From Thecamonas trahens ATCC 50062 (taxonomy: Eukaryota > Apusozoa > Apusomonadida > Apusomonadidae): a stretch of DNA of 64,000 bases. Below are positions 10,401 to 22,400 of this stretch, one piece after another (the stretch's first letter is position 1; each line of letters opens with the position of its first letter). The stretch spans positions 80,054-144,053 of the forward strand of contig NW_013657643.1 of the NCBI RefSeq assembly GCF_000142905.1, written 5' to 3'. The translations under genes were made by a program, and so were the position numbers. The notes under the pieces were generated by a model. The model saw only the letters and a program-made list of their open reading frames with translations, was not told where the DNA came from and did not search any database.

Positions 10401-13400
10401 CCGCACCCGCCATCGCACAAGCGCGAGTCGTAATGACCGCAGCCTGTGCCGGGGTCGCTCCGCGCGCCTCGACAGCACGCGATGTCTCGATCGCAGCCAC
10501 CAGGCCAGGCACAGCAGACTCTTCCACGCCAGCAGCTGTGACGGCTGCGGCAATCTCCGCGGTTGATGGCTTGTCCGCGGACAGAGTGGCCAGCGCGTCT
10601 GCCACAGCAGCGGCACTCAAGTCATCAAGGCCTGCGTCGCCAGCGAGGCGGGCATCGGCCTCACGCCGCGCAATGCGCTTGTCTTCGAGAGGCCGCAGAG
10701 TTGACTCGACGTGCTCGCGGAGTGCAACGATCTGTTCGCGGAGTGACGTCGGTGCGGCGACAGGCGCCATTTCATCATTGCCCAGGAGCCGCGCGATCTC
10801 AGCCTGTGCCTCGGCCAGCTCAGCCTTCAGGGCGTCAAGCTCGGCCTTGCCGACAACAGCAAATGCAACCTCCTCTGCTGCGCCGGCGTCAACACCAGCC
10901 TCGACAGCTGCAGCCGCCACCATTGCTGTGTCCGCACTCTCCATCACACCAGCACGAGTCGCAATGACCGCAGCCTGTGCCGGTGTTGCTCCACGCGCCT
11001 CGGCAGCACGCGATGTCCCAATCGCAGACACGAGACCAGGCACAGCAGACTCTTCCACGCCAGCAGCTGTGACGGCTGCGGCAATCTCCGCCTTCGACGG
11101 TTGGTCCGCGGACAGAGTGGCCAGGGCGTCTGCCACAGCAGCGGCACTCGAGTCATCCAGACCTGTGTCGCCAGCGAGGCGGGCATCGGCCTCACGCCGC
11201 GCAATGCGCTTCTCCTCAAGAGGCCGCAGAGTTGTCTCTACGTGCTCGCGGAGTGCAACGACCTGCTCGCGGAGTGACGTCGGTGCGGCGACAGGCGCCA
11301 TTTCATCATTGCCCAGGAGCCGCGCGATCTCAGCCTGTGCCTCGGCTAGCTCAGCCTTCAGGGCTCCATGCTCGGCCTTGCCCACAACAGCGAATGCAAC
11401 CTCCTCTGCTGCCGTGGCGTCCATACCAGCCTCAATAGCTGTAGCCGTCACCGTGGTCGTGTCCACACTCTCCATCGCACAAGCACGAGTCGTAATGAGC
11501 GCGGCCTGTGCCGGCGTTGCTCCGCGCGCCTCGGCAGCACGCGATGTCTTGATCGCAGCCACCAGGCCAGGCACAGCAGACTCTTCCACGCCAGCACATG
11601 TGACGGCTGCGGCAATCTCCGCGTTCGATGGCTTGTCCGCGGACAGAGTGGCCAGGGCGTCTGCCACAGCAGCGGCACTCGAGTCATCCAGACCCGTGTC
11701 GACAGAGAGGCGGGCATCAGCCTCACGCCGCGCAATGCGCTTGTCTTCGAGAGGCCGCAGAGTTGTCCCTACGTGCTCGCGGAGAGCAACGACCTGCTCG
11801 CGGAGAGATGTCGGTGTAGTTCCAGCCGACATCGACGCAGGCAGCAGCCGCGCGATCTCAGCCTGCGCCTCGGCCAGATCAGCCTTCAGGGCGTCAAGCT
11901 CGGCCTTGCCCACAACAGCAAACGCCACCTCCTCTGCTGCGGCAGCATCCATACCAGCCTCAATAGCTGTAGCCGCCACCGTGGTCGTGTCCACACTCTC
12001 CATCGCACCAGCACGAGTCGCAATGAGTGCAGCCTGTGCCGGCGTTGCTCCGCGCGCCTCGGCAGCACGCGATGTCTTGATCGCAGCCACCAGGCCAGGC
12101 ACAGCAGACTCTTCCACGCCAGCACCTGTGACGGCTGCGGCAATCTCCGCGGTTGATGGCTTGTCCGCGGACAGAGTGGCCAGGGCGTCTGCCACAGCAG
12201 CGGCACTCGAGTCATCAAGACCCGTGTCGACAGAGAGGCGGGCATCGGCCTCACGCCGCGCAATGCGCTTGTCTTCGAGAGGCCGCAGAGTTGTCTCGAC
12301 GTGCTCGCGGAGAGTAACGACCTGATCGCGCAGTGATGTCGGTGCGGCAACAAACGACATCGACGCAGGCAGCAGCCGCGCGATCTCAGCCTGCGCCTCG
12401 GCCAGCTCAGCCTTCAGGGCGTCAAGCTCGGCCTTGCCCACAACAGCAAATGCAACCTCCTCTGCTGCAGTGGCGTCAATACCAGCCTCGATAGCTGCAG
12501 TCGCCACCGTGGTCGTGTCCGCACCCTCCATCGCACGGATTTGCGCCGCAATGAGCGCAGCCTGTACTGGCGTCGCTCCACGCGAGCTCGCACCCCGTAC
12601 AGCCACCACATCAGCCGCCAGCGCCTCTACGCCGGACGCGTCCATACCAGCCGCGACAGCTGCTTCAGCCACATTGGCTACATTCGGCACACCCTCGAGC
12701 GACGCTACTGCAACCGCAAACATCGCCCCCTCATCGGGCGACATGCCGTGCTCCACAGCAAAACCCTTGTCTGCTGCCATGAGCTCGGCACGGCGCACGC
12801 GTTGTGGCTCGAGCTGCTCGGTCACAATCTGCTCGACTGTGGCAAGCTGCTCACCAAGCGTCGCTGCTTCAGCCACATCTGTCCCAACAACGCGCGCCAT
12901 CATGGCTCGAGCTGCCTCCAGCTCGGTCTTTCCCACAACAGCAAATGCAACCTCCTCTGCTGCAGTGGCGTCAATACCAGCCTCGATAGCTGCAGTCGCC
13001 ACCGTGGTCGTGTCCGCACCCTCCATCGCACGGATTTGCGCGAGTCGTAATGACCGCAGCCTGTGCCGGGGTCGCTCCGCGCGCCTCGGCAGCACGCGAT
13101 GTCTCGATAGCAGCCACAAGACCAAGCACAGCAGACNNNNNNNNNNNNNNNNNNNNNNNNNNNNNNNNNNNNNNNNNNNNNNNNNNNNNNNNNNNNNNNN
13201 NNNNNNNNNNNNNNNNNNNNNNNNNNNNNNNNNNNNNNNNNNNNNNNNNNGTGTCGACAGCGAGGCGGGCATCAGCCTCACGCCGCGCAATGCGTTTGAA
13301 CAATAGGCCGCAGAGCTGACTCGACGTGCTCGCGGAGAGGAACGACCTGTTCGCGGAGTGACGTCGGTGCGGCGACAGGCGCCATTTCATCATTGCCCAG

Positions 13401-16400
13401 GAGCCGCGCGATTTCAGCCTGCGCCTCGGCCAGCTCAGCCTTCAGGGCTTCATGCTCGGTCTTTCCAGCGACCGCGAATGCAACCTCCTCTGCTGCAGTG
13501 GCGTCCATACCAGCCTCAACAGCTGCAGCCGCCACCGTGCTCGTGTTCGCACTCTCCATCGCACAAGCGCGAGTCGTAATGACCGCAGCCTGTGCCGGCG
13601 TTGCGCCGCGCGCCTCGACAGCACGCGATGTCTCGATCGCGGCCACCAGGCCAGGCACAGCAGACTCTTCCACGCCAGCAGCTGTGACGGCTGCGGCAAT
13701 CTCCGCCTTCGACGGTTGGTCCGCGGACAGAGTGGCCAGCGCGTCTGCCACAGCAGCGGCACTCGAGTCATCAAGACCCGTGTCGACAGAGAGGCGGGCA
13801 TCGGCCTCACGCCGCGCAATGCGCTTGTCTTCGAGAGGCCGCAGAGTTGTCTCGACGTGCTCGCGGAGAGCAACGACCTGATCGCGGAGTGACGTCGGTG
13901 CGGCGACAGGCGCCATTTCATCATTGCCCAGGAGCCGCGCGATCTCAGCCTGTGCCTCGGCCAGCTCAGCCTTCAGGGCGTCAAGCTCGGCCTTGCCCAC
14001 AACAGCAAACGCCAACTCCTCTGCTGCGGCAGCATCCATACCAGTTTCAACAGCTGCAGCCGCCACCATTGCTGTGTCCACACCCTCCATCGCACGGATT
14101 TGCGCCGCAATGAGCGCAGCCTGTACTGGCGTCGCTCCACGCGAGCTCGCACCCCGTACAGCCACCACATCAGCCGCCAGCGCCTCTACGCCGGACGCGT
14201 CCATACCAGCCGCGACAGCTGCTTCAGCCACATTGGCTACATTCGGCACACCCTCGAGCGACGCTACTGCAACCGCAAACATCGCCCCCTCATCGGGCGA
14301 CATGCCGTGCTCCACAGCAAAACCCTTGTCGGCTTCCATCAGCTCGGCACGACGCAGGCGTTGTGGCTCGAGCTGCTCAGTCACAATTTGCTCGACCGTG
14401 GCAAGCTGCTCACCAAACGGCGCTGCTTCAGCCACATCTGTCCCAACAACGCGCGCCATCATCGCTCGAGCTGCCTCCAGCTCGGTCTTTCCAGCGACCG
14501 CAAATGCAACCTCCTCTGCTGCAGTGGCGTCCATACCAGCCTCAACAGCTGCAGCCGCCACCGTGCTCGTGTTCGCACTCTCCATCGCACGGGTTTGCGC
14601 CGCAATGAGCGCAGCCTGTGCCGGCGTTGCTCCACGTGCCTCGGCAGCACGCGATGTCTCGATCGCAGCCACGAGACCAGGCACAGCAGACTCTTCCACG
14701 CCAGCAGCTGTGACGGCTGCGGCAATCTCCGCCTTCGACGGTTGGTCCGCGGACAGAGTGGCCAGCGCGTCTGCCACAGCAGCGGCACTCGAGTCATCAA
14801 GGCCTGCGTCGCCAGCGAGGCGGGCATCGGCCTCACGCCGCGCAACGCGCTTCTCCTCAAGAGGCCGCAGAGTTGACTCGACGTGCTCGCGGAGTGCAAC
14901 GACCTGTTCGCGGAGTGATGTTGGCGCGGCGCTGGAAGCCATGTCATCATTGCCCAGGAGCCGCGCGATCTCAGCCTGTGCCTCGGCCAGCTCAGCCTTC
15001 AGGGCGTCAAGCTCAGTCTTGCCCACAACAGCAAACGCCACCTCCTCTGCTGCAGTGGCGTCGACACCAACCTCAACAGCTGCAGCCGCCACCATGGCTG
15101 TGTCTGCGGCACCAATTGCATGGCTCCGCGCCGCGATGACCGCAGCCTGTGCCGGGGTCGCTCCGCGCGCCTCGGCAGCACGCGATGTCTCGATAGCAGC
15201 CACAAGACCAAGCACAGCAGACTCTTCCACGCCAGCAGCTGTGACGGCTGCGGCAATCTCCGCGTTCGATGGCTTGTCCGCGGACAGAGTGGCCAGGGCG
15301 TCTGCCACAGCAGCGGCACTCGAGTCATCGAGACCCGTGTCGACAGCGAGGCGGGCATCAGCCTCACGCCGCGCAATGCGCTTCTCCTCAAGAGGCCGCA
15401 GAGCTGACTCGACGTGCTCGCGGAGTGCAACGACCTGTTCGCGGAGTGACGTCGGTGCGGCGACAGGCGCCATTTCATCATTGCCCAGGAGCCGCGCGAT
15501 TTCAGCCTGCGCCTCGGCCAGCTCAGCCTTCAGGGCTTCATGCTCGGTCTTTCCAGCGACCGCGAATGCAACCTCCTCTGCTGCAGTGGCGTCCATACCA
15601 GCCTCGACAGCTGCAGCCGCCATCGTGGTCGTGTTCGCACTCTCCATCGCACGGGTTTGCGCCGCAATGAGCGCAGCCTGTGCCGGCGTTGCTCCACGTG
15701 CCTCGGCAGCACGCGATGTCTCGATCGCAGCCACCAGGCCAGGCACAGCAGACTCTTCCACGCCAGCACATGTGACGGCTGCGGCAATCTCCGCCTTCGA
15801 CGGTTGGTCCGCGGACAGAGTGGCCAGCGCGTCTGCCACAGCAGCGGCACTCGAGTCATCAAGGCCTGCGTCGCCAGCGAGGCGGCCATCAGCCTCACGC
15901 CGCGCAATGCGCTTCTCTTCGAGAGGCCGCAGAGTTGACTCGACGTGCTCGCGGAGAGCAACGATCTGTTCGCGGAGTGACGTCGGTGCGGCGACAGACG
16001 CCATTTCATCATTGCCCAGGAGCCGCGCGATCTCAGCCTGCGCCTCGGCCAGCTCAGCCTTCAGGGCTTCAAGCTCAGTCTTGCCCACAACAGCAAAAGC
16101 CACCTCCTCTGCTGCGGCAGCATCCATACCAGCCTCGACAGCTGCAGCCGCCACCATTGCTGTGTCCACACTCTCCATCACACCAGCACGAGTCGCAATG
16201 ACCGCAGCCTGTGCCGGTGTTGCTCCACGCGCCTCGGCAGCACGCGATGTCCCAATCGCAGCCACGAGACCAGGCACAGCAGACTCTTCCACGCCAGCGG
16301 CCGTAACGGCTGCGGCAATCTCCGCGTTCGATGGCTTGTCCGCGGACAGAGTGGCCAGGGCGTCTGCCACAGCAGCGGCACTCGAGTCATCCAGACCCGT

Positions 16401-19400
16401 GTCGACAGAGAGGCGGGCATCAGCCTCACGCCGCGCAATGCGCTTGTCTTCGAGAGGCCGCAGAGTTGTCTCGACGTGCTCGCGGAGAGCAACGACCTGA
16501 TCGCGCAGTGATGTCGGTGCGGCAACAAACGCCATATCATCATTGCCCAGGAGCTGTGCAATCTCAGCCTGTGCCTCGGCCAGCTCAGCCTTCAGGGCTC
16601 CATGCTCGGCCTTGCCCACAACAGCAAATGCAACCTCCTCTGCTACCGTGGCGTCCATACCAGTCTCGACAGCTGCAGCCGCCATCGTGGTCGTGTTCGC
16701 ACTCTCCATCGCACGGGTTTGCGCCGCAATGAGCGCAGCCTGTGCCGGCGTTGCTCCACGTGCCTCGGCAGCACGCGATGTCTCGATCGCAGCCACGAGA
16801 CCAGGCACAGCAGACTCTTCCACGCCAGCAGCTGTGACGGCTGCGGCAATCTCCGCGTTCGATGGCTTGTCCGCGGACAGAGTGGCCAGGGCGTCTGCCA
16901 CAGCAGCGGCACTCGAGTCATCCAGACCCGTGTCGACAGCGAGGCGGGCATCAGCCTCACGCCGCGCAATGCGCTTCTCTTCGAGAGGCCGCAGAGTTGT
17001 CCCTACATACTCGCGGAGTGCAACGACCTGCTCGCGGAGAGATGTCGGTGTAGTTCCAGCCGACATCGACGCAGGCAGCAGCCGCGCGATCTCAGCCTGC
17101 GCCTCGGCCAGCTCAGCCTTCAGGGCGTCAAGCTCGGCCTTGCCCACAACAGCAAATGCCACCTCCTCTGCTGCAGTGGCGTCAATACCAGCCTCGATAG
17201 CTGCAGTCGCCACCGTGGTCGTGTCCGCACCCTCCATCGCACGGATTTGCGCCGCAATGAGCGCAGCCTGTACTGGCGTCGCTCCACGCGAGCTCGCACC
17301 CCGTACAGCCACCACATCAGCCGCCAGCGCCTCTACGCCGGACGCGTCCATACCAGCCGCGACAGCTGCTTCAGCCACATTGGCTACATTCGGCACACCC
17401 TCGAGCGACGCTACTGCAACCGCAAACATCGCCCCCTCATCGGGCGACATGCCGTGCTCCACAGCAAAACCCTTGTCGGCTTCCATCAGCTCGGCACGAC
17501 GCAGGCGTTGTGGCTCGAGCTGCTCAGTCACAATTTGCTCGACCGTGGCAAGCTGCTCACCAAACGGCGCTGCTTCGGCCACGTCTGTCCCAATAACGCG
17601 CGCCATCATCGTTCGAGCTGCCTCCAGCTCGGTCTTTCCAGCGACCGCAAATGCAACCTCCTCTGCTGCAGTGGCGTCCATACCAGCCTCAACAGCTGCA
17701 GCCGCCACCGTGCTCGTGTTCGCACTCTCCATCGCACAAGCGCGAGTCGTAATGACCGCAGCCTGTGCCGGTGTTGCTCCACGCGCCTCGGCAGCACGCG
17801 ATGTCCCAATCGCAGCCACCAGGCCAGGCACAGCAGGCTCTTCCACGCCAGCAGCTGTGACGGCTGCGGCAATCTCCGCCTTCGACGGTTGGTCCGCGGA
17901 CAGAGTGGCCAGCGCGTCTGCCACAGCAGCGGCACTCGAGTCATCGAGACCCGTGTCGACAGCGAGGCGGCAATCAGCCTCACGCCGAGCAATGCGCTTC
18001 TCTTCGAGAGGCCGCAGAGTTGTCCCTACATACTCGCGGAGTGCAACGACCTGCTCACGGAGTGACATCGGTGTAGTGCCAGCCAACATCGACGCAGGCA
18101 GCAGCCGCGCGATCTCAGCCTGCGCCTCGGCCAGCTCAGCCTTCAGGGCTCCATGCTCGGCCTTGCCCACAACAGCAAATGCAACCTCCTCTGCTACCGT
18201 GGCGTCCATACCAGTCTCGACAGCTGCAGCCGCCATTGTGGTCGTGTTCGCACTCTCCATCGCACGGGTTTGCGCCGCAATGAGCGCAGCCTGTGCCGGC
18301 GTTGCTCCACGTGCCTCGGCAGCACGCGATGTCTCGATCGCAGCCACCAGGCCAGGCACAGCAGACTCTTCCACGCCAGCAGCTGTGACGGCTGCGGCAA
18401 TCTCCGCCTTCGACGGTTGGTCCGCGGACAGAGTGGCCAGCGCGTCTGCCACAGCAGCGGCACTCAAGTCATCAAGGCCTGCGTCGCCAGCGAGGCGGCA
18501 ATCAGCCTCACGCCGCGCAATGCGCTTCTCTTCGAGAGGCCGCAGAGTTGTCCCTACGTGCTCGCAGAGTGCAACGACCTGCGCACGGAGTGACATCGGT
18601 GTAGTGCCAGCCAACATCGACGCAGGCAGCAGCCGCGCGATCTCAGCCTGCGCCTCGGCCAGCTCAGCCTTCAGGGCGTCAAGCTCAGTCTTGCCCATAA
18701 CAGCAAACGCCACGTCCTCTGCTGCAGAGGCGTCGACACCAACCTCGACGGCCAGGTCCACAACTTCCGCCACGCTCGCACCCTGCAAAGCACGAGTCCG
18801 TGTCACCACGATTGCCGCCTGGGCCGGCGTCGCTCCCCATGAGCTTCCTCGCTGCACCGCGGCCACATCAGCAGCAAGTGGGGCAGCCATATCGTCCGCG
18901 ATTCCAGCGGCGATTGCGGCCGCAGCCACGTTGGCTACATTCAGTCTACCCTTCATCGCGACAACCGCAGCTGCAAACTCTGAACCCTTTGTCGGGGACA
19001 TGCCGTGCTCGATGGCGAGAGCCCTGTCGGCCTCAAGCCACTCAGTGTGGCGGGCATCCGCCGGCTGGAGTATGTCGCTTACAGCCTTGGCTGCGACTTG
19101 CAGCTGCTCGTCAAACGTTGCCGTCTCGGGCATATCCTCTAGTGACGCCAGTCGTGCAATGAGGGCACGCGCCCTCTCCTGCTGGCTCAGCGCAGCGACG
19201 ACACTTTGTTCACCAGCGAGTGACGCAAGTACATCTGCGAGTCCCTCCATTCGGTCCGTGACGCTGCTGCTTTGAGCCACTTCGCCTGCCAGAAGCAACT
19301 CTAGTCGCTCGAAACGCGACCGTAGTGTCTCGCACTCCGCCTGCAGCTTCGCGAGCTCGTCTCGTCCTGCAACTGCAAGGCCCAGCTCTGCCGCCGCCGA

Positions 19401-22400
19401 GGGATCTAGCCCACCTTCGACGCCTGCCGCTGCGGCGCTCGCCACGCTCAGCTCGCCTGCATGCAGCTTGCCTGCAAAACCACAGCGTCAGCAGCACACA
19501 TACCAAAGCCCATCGCGTCACGTGCTGCCATTACCGTCCGCGCAAACTCGGCTGCGTGCTCCGCCGTCAATCCGTGCTCCTCCGCGACGCTGACCGTCCC
19601 GGCGAGCGTGAGCTCGTCTCCGAGCGCAAACACCTCCGCAGCGACAGCAGATCCAGTCTCCACCCAAGTCCGCACTCGAGTGCCACGTACTCATACATCT
19701 CTTGAGAGCCTGCGTGTCGATCTGCAAAGTCCTCCAGTGCGGCCAGCGCCTCGGCAGCTGTCGCGCTTGCCGCAAGGCTCGGTACTATCCTCTGGACAAC
19801 ATACTGGATGGCCTTGTCGCCGGCAAGAGCCGTAATGCATGCGTGTGCATCGTCGGTGCTGACGCCAGACTTTCGACAAGCCGCCTCTGCACTAATCTCT
19901 CTCGTGGCCACCGACACCGCCGCGTCGAGCTCGAGTCCGTGCGCAAGGCCGACTCGCGTCGCCACCACACCACGAGCCACATCAGCCGCTACAGCGCTGC
20001 TCACGCCAGGCAACATGGTAACTTCCGTCAGCCTGGCAGAGCCAGGCTCGCTCTCGGCCAGTCGCGTCGCCAGCTCACGCGCATGCTTACTCTCCATCGC
20101 AAGTTCTTCCGCAGGCCGCTGCCATGCCTGCTGCGGCGCAAGCTCGAGTGACACACTCCGCACCAGCCGGACTGCATCGTTGCTGTCTAGGCCAGAAGCA
20201 CGTGCTGCTTGTGAGATCTCATCCAGAGACACTGAATTGTCTGCGACTAGGCACCCCAGCCGCGCTGCCACTGCTTCGTCACCAATGCCGCAGGCTTTGG
20301 CAACACGTGCAGCGCGGACTGCGCCCATCACGCTGGCCACACTGGCATCGTCCACGCCACGCCGGGCTAGCTCGGCCTTCACATCGTCGTCGCTAAGGCT
20401 GCCTGCAAGTGCAGCAGCCACAAGCCCACGGGCGTCGACATTGGCCCAGTCGGCCACAATCGCCCCGCCGCTCGCGTGTGCGTTCTCGGCGTCCATCGTC
20501 AGCTGTGTACCGTTGCGCGCAACAATGGCCGACGCCACGCTCGCCACCACAGCATTCGGCACCCCGGCCTCGGTACACAGCTCTGCCACCGCAGAGTACG
20601 AGCCGGACGCGCCAGCCTCATGGACTCGAGTAGCCGCTGCAATAGCAACCTCGAGCTCCACGCCGCGGGCCACCGCCTGCTCCGCCATCACCAGAGCCTC
20701 AACATCGCTGAGTCTGTTGGCTAGCACTCGGCGATCACCCTCGCTCACGGAGCTAATCTGGTGCACGGCGTCGTGCGGGACTACCCGCGCCAACTCGGCT
20801 TTGGCACCAGCAAGCTCGTCTCGCAGCTGGGCCAGCTCGGCCTCGTACCGCGCACTTTCTGCGAGAACGGCTACTTGTCGGAGGGATCCACCGTGCTCAA
20901 GCGCAAACGCACACGCCGCCTGCGGACCGTCATCGCCATCAGTCACCAGTGCCGCCCACTCTGCCGCAGCATTCACCCCAAGCCCACAGAGGCAGGCCTG
21001 GCGCGCCAGGCGCACCTGGCGCGCAACAGCACCCGTCGCGACCTTGTCAAGACCGGCCGCCACGCAGGAGGCAGCAAGTGCCGCGACGTTTCGCTCATCG
21101 AAGCGCCCTGAAGAAGTCACAGCCGCAGCCAGCTCGTTTGCCGCCTCACTCGACAAACCGAGGCGGGTAGCAACAGCGGCCACAACTCCGAGTCCAGCGG
21201 TAGAGGCTGCGGCTGTGGCCAACCGCCGTGCATCCGCCTCATCCAAGCCAGCGGCAGTTGCTGCTTCCAAAACCGAGTGCGCCTTCCCCTCCTGGTGCGC
21301 CACGCTCGCAATCTCAAACGCGGCACTCGGGTCGAGTCCAACCGTCATCGCCTCGTGCGCCACGCTCACATCGCATGCAAGTCTTGCCGCCGCCGCATCA
21401 CCCACACCTAGCGTCCTCGCTACGCGCGCAATCTCGCATGTCTCGGCCACTCCATCCCAGTTGGCGACGGCAAGTCCAAATTGCTCCGCGGCGTCTGTGC
21501 CAGTGCCAGCATCGACCGCGAGGCCTGTCACAACTTCGGCAAACTGGTCTGCATTAAAGCTCCGCCGCGCGTCGAGAACTACCCGAGCCAACTCGGCTGC
21601 TCCGGTGTCGTTGCCCACCCCAGCATGCCTTGCAGCGAGAATTATGTCTTCGCGCGTCCTCGCTCCATCGCTCGCGACCGCAAACTGTGCCGCAGACATA
21701 GGCTGCAGCCCACACTCGCTTGCTCGTCTCGCCACCTTGGCTGCCAGCAACCCGCGGCTGCCAACACCGCTCACGGCGGCAGCTTCGCCGAGCGACCCAA
21801 TTGCGCTACCTGCCGTCGCCGCAAACGCCTGAGCGTTCTCGCGCTCATAGCCAAGCCCAGTCATGGTAACTTGGTCTGCGCGCCGCCACTCGTCAGACGT
21901 CCACCGCTCCACAAGGCTGCGTGCAAGACCAGAGCCGTTGCCGGCTGCATCGTGCATCCGTGCCTCGGCAGCCTCTGCAATCGAGCTTGCTGTTGAGCCA
22001 CAATCCGCGAGCACCTCAAGCGCAAACCCAATCGCATCTCGCGGGGCCATCCCGTGCGCCACCGCCATGTGCGCGGCCACAAGTCCGCGTCCAGCGCGCT
22101 CGGCCTCTCCCAGGTCGTGCACGGCAGATTCAACAACGCTTGCGCGGGGCACTCCAGGGAGCACGCTGCTGCTGAGCATAGCCGCAGCCCCGTCGGCGGC
22201 CGCCCTATCACTCGCACCAAGCGCACGAAGTAGAGCACTGTCCATCTCGAGTATCGCTGCGCGGGCTTCGACGAGCTCGCGCGCAGCTGCAACCTCGACT
22301 GCACCAGCCTCAACTGCTGCTCGGCCGGCCACTGCGAAAGCCAGTTCGCGCGCCGGCTCTGGTGCCATGCTCAGCGACTCGGCCACGTCGGCAGCTGCAC

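Larger units (their letters stand above)
10240..18720 (-). repeat. Tandem array of 531-bp (177-residue) coding units
   Basis: Matching points recur 531 bases apart (for example 10751 and 11282; 13366 and 13897). Each unit holds, in protein order, a coiled-coil segment (ALKAELAEAQAEIARLL), a linker (GNDEMAPVAAPTSL or PASMSAGTTPTSL), REQVVALREHVE, RPLEEKRIARREADARL, and four helical hairpins beginning GLDDSSAAAVADAL, GVEESAVPGLVAAI, GATPAQAAVIATRA and GMDATAAEEVAFAV. About 14 units are visible. Many neighbouring copies are almost identical at DNA level, which means recent amplification and possible assembly collapse. Confidence 0.9.

Noticed and set aside
10100-19275. Long + strand ORFs (up to 910 residues) opposite the 531-bp array
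   Set aside because: They are Ser/Ala/Arg-rich mirror translations of a highly repetitive GC-rich gene; every unit gives the same shadow. The minus-strand frame has coiled-coil and hairpin logic and an LRR head.
19448-19700. A single intron 19700-19465 in the giant gene (donor GTATGAG, acceptor TTTTGCAG)
   Set aside because: The sequence between continues the protein repeat pattern in a third frame, and two single-base additions restore it; an intron would delete good coding sequence.
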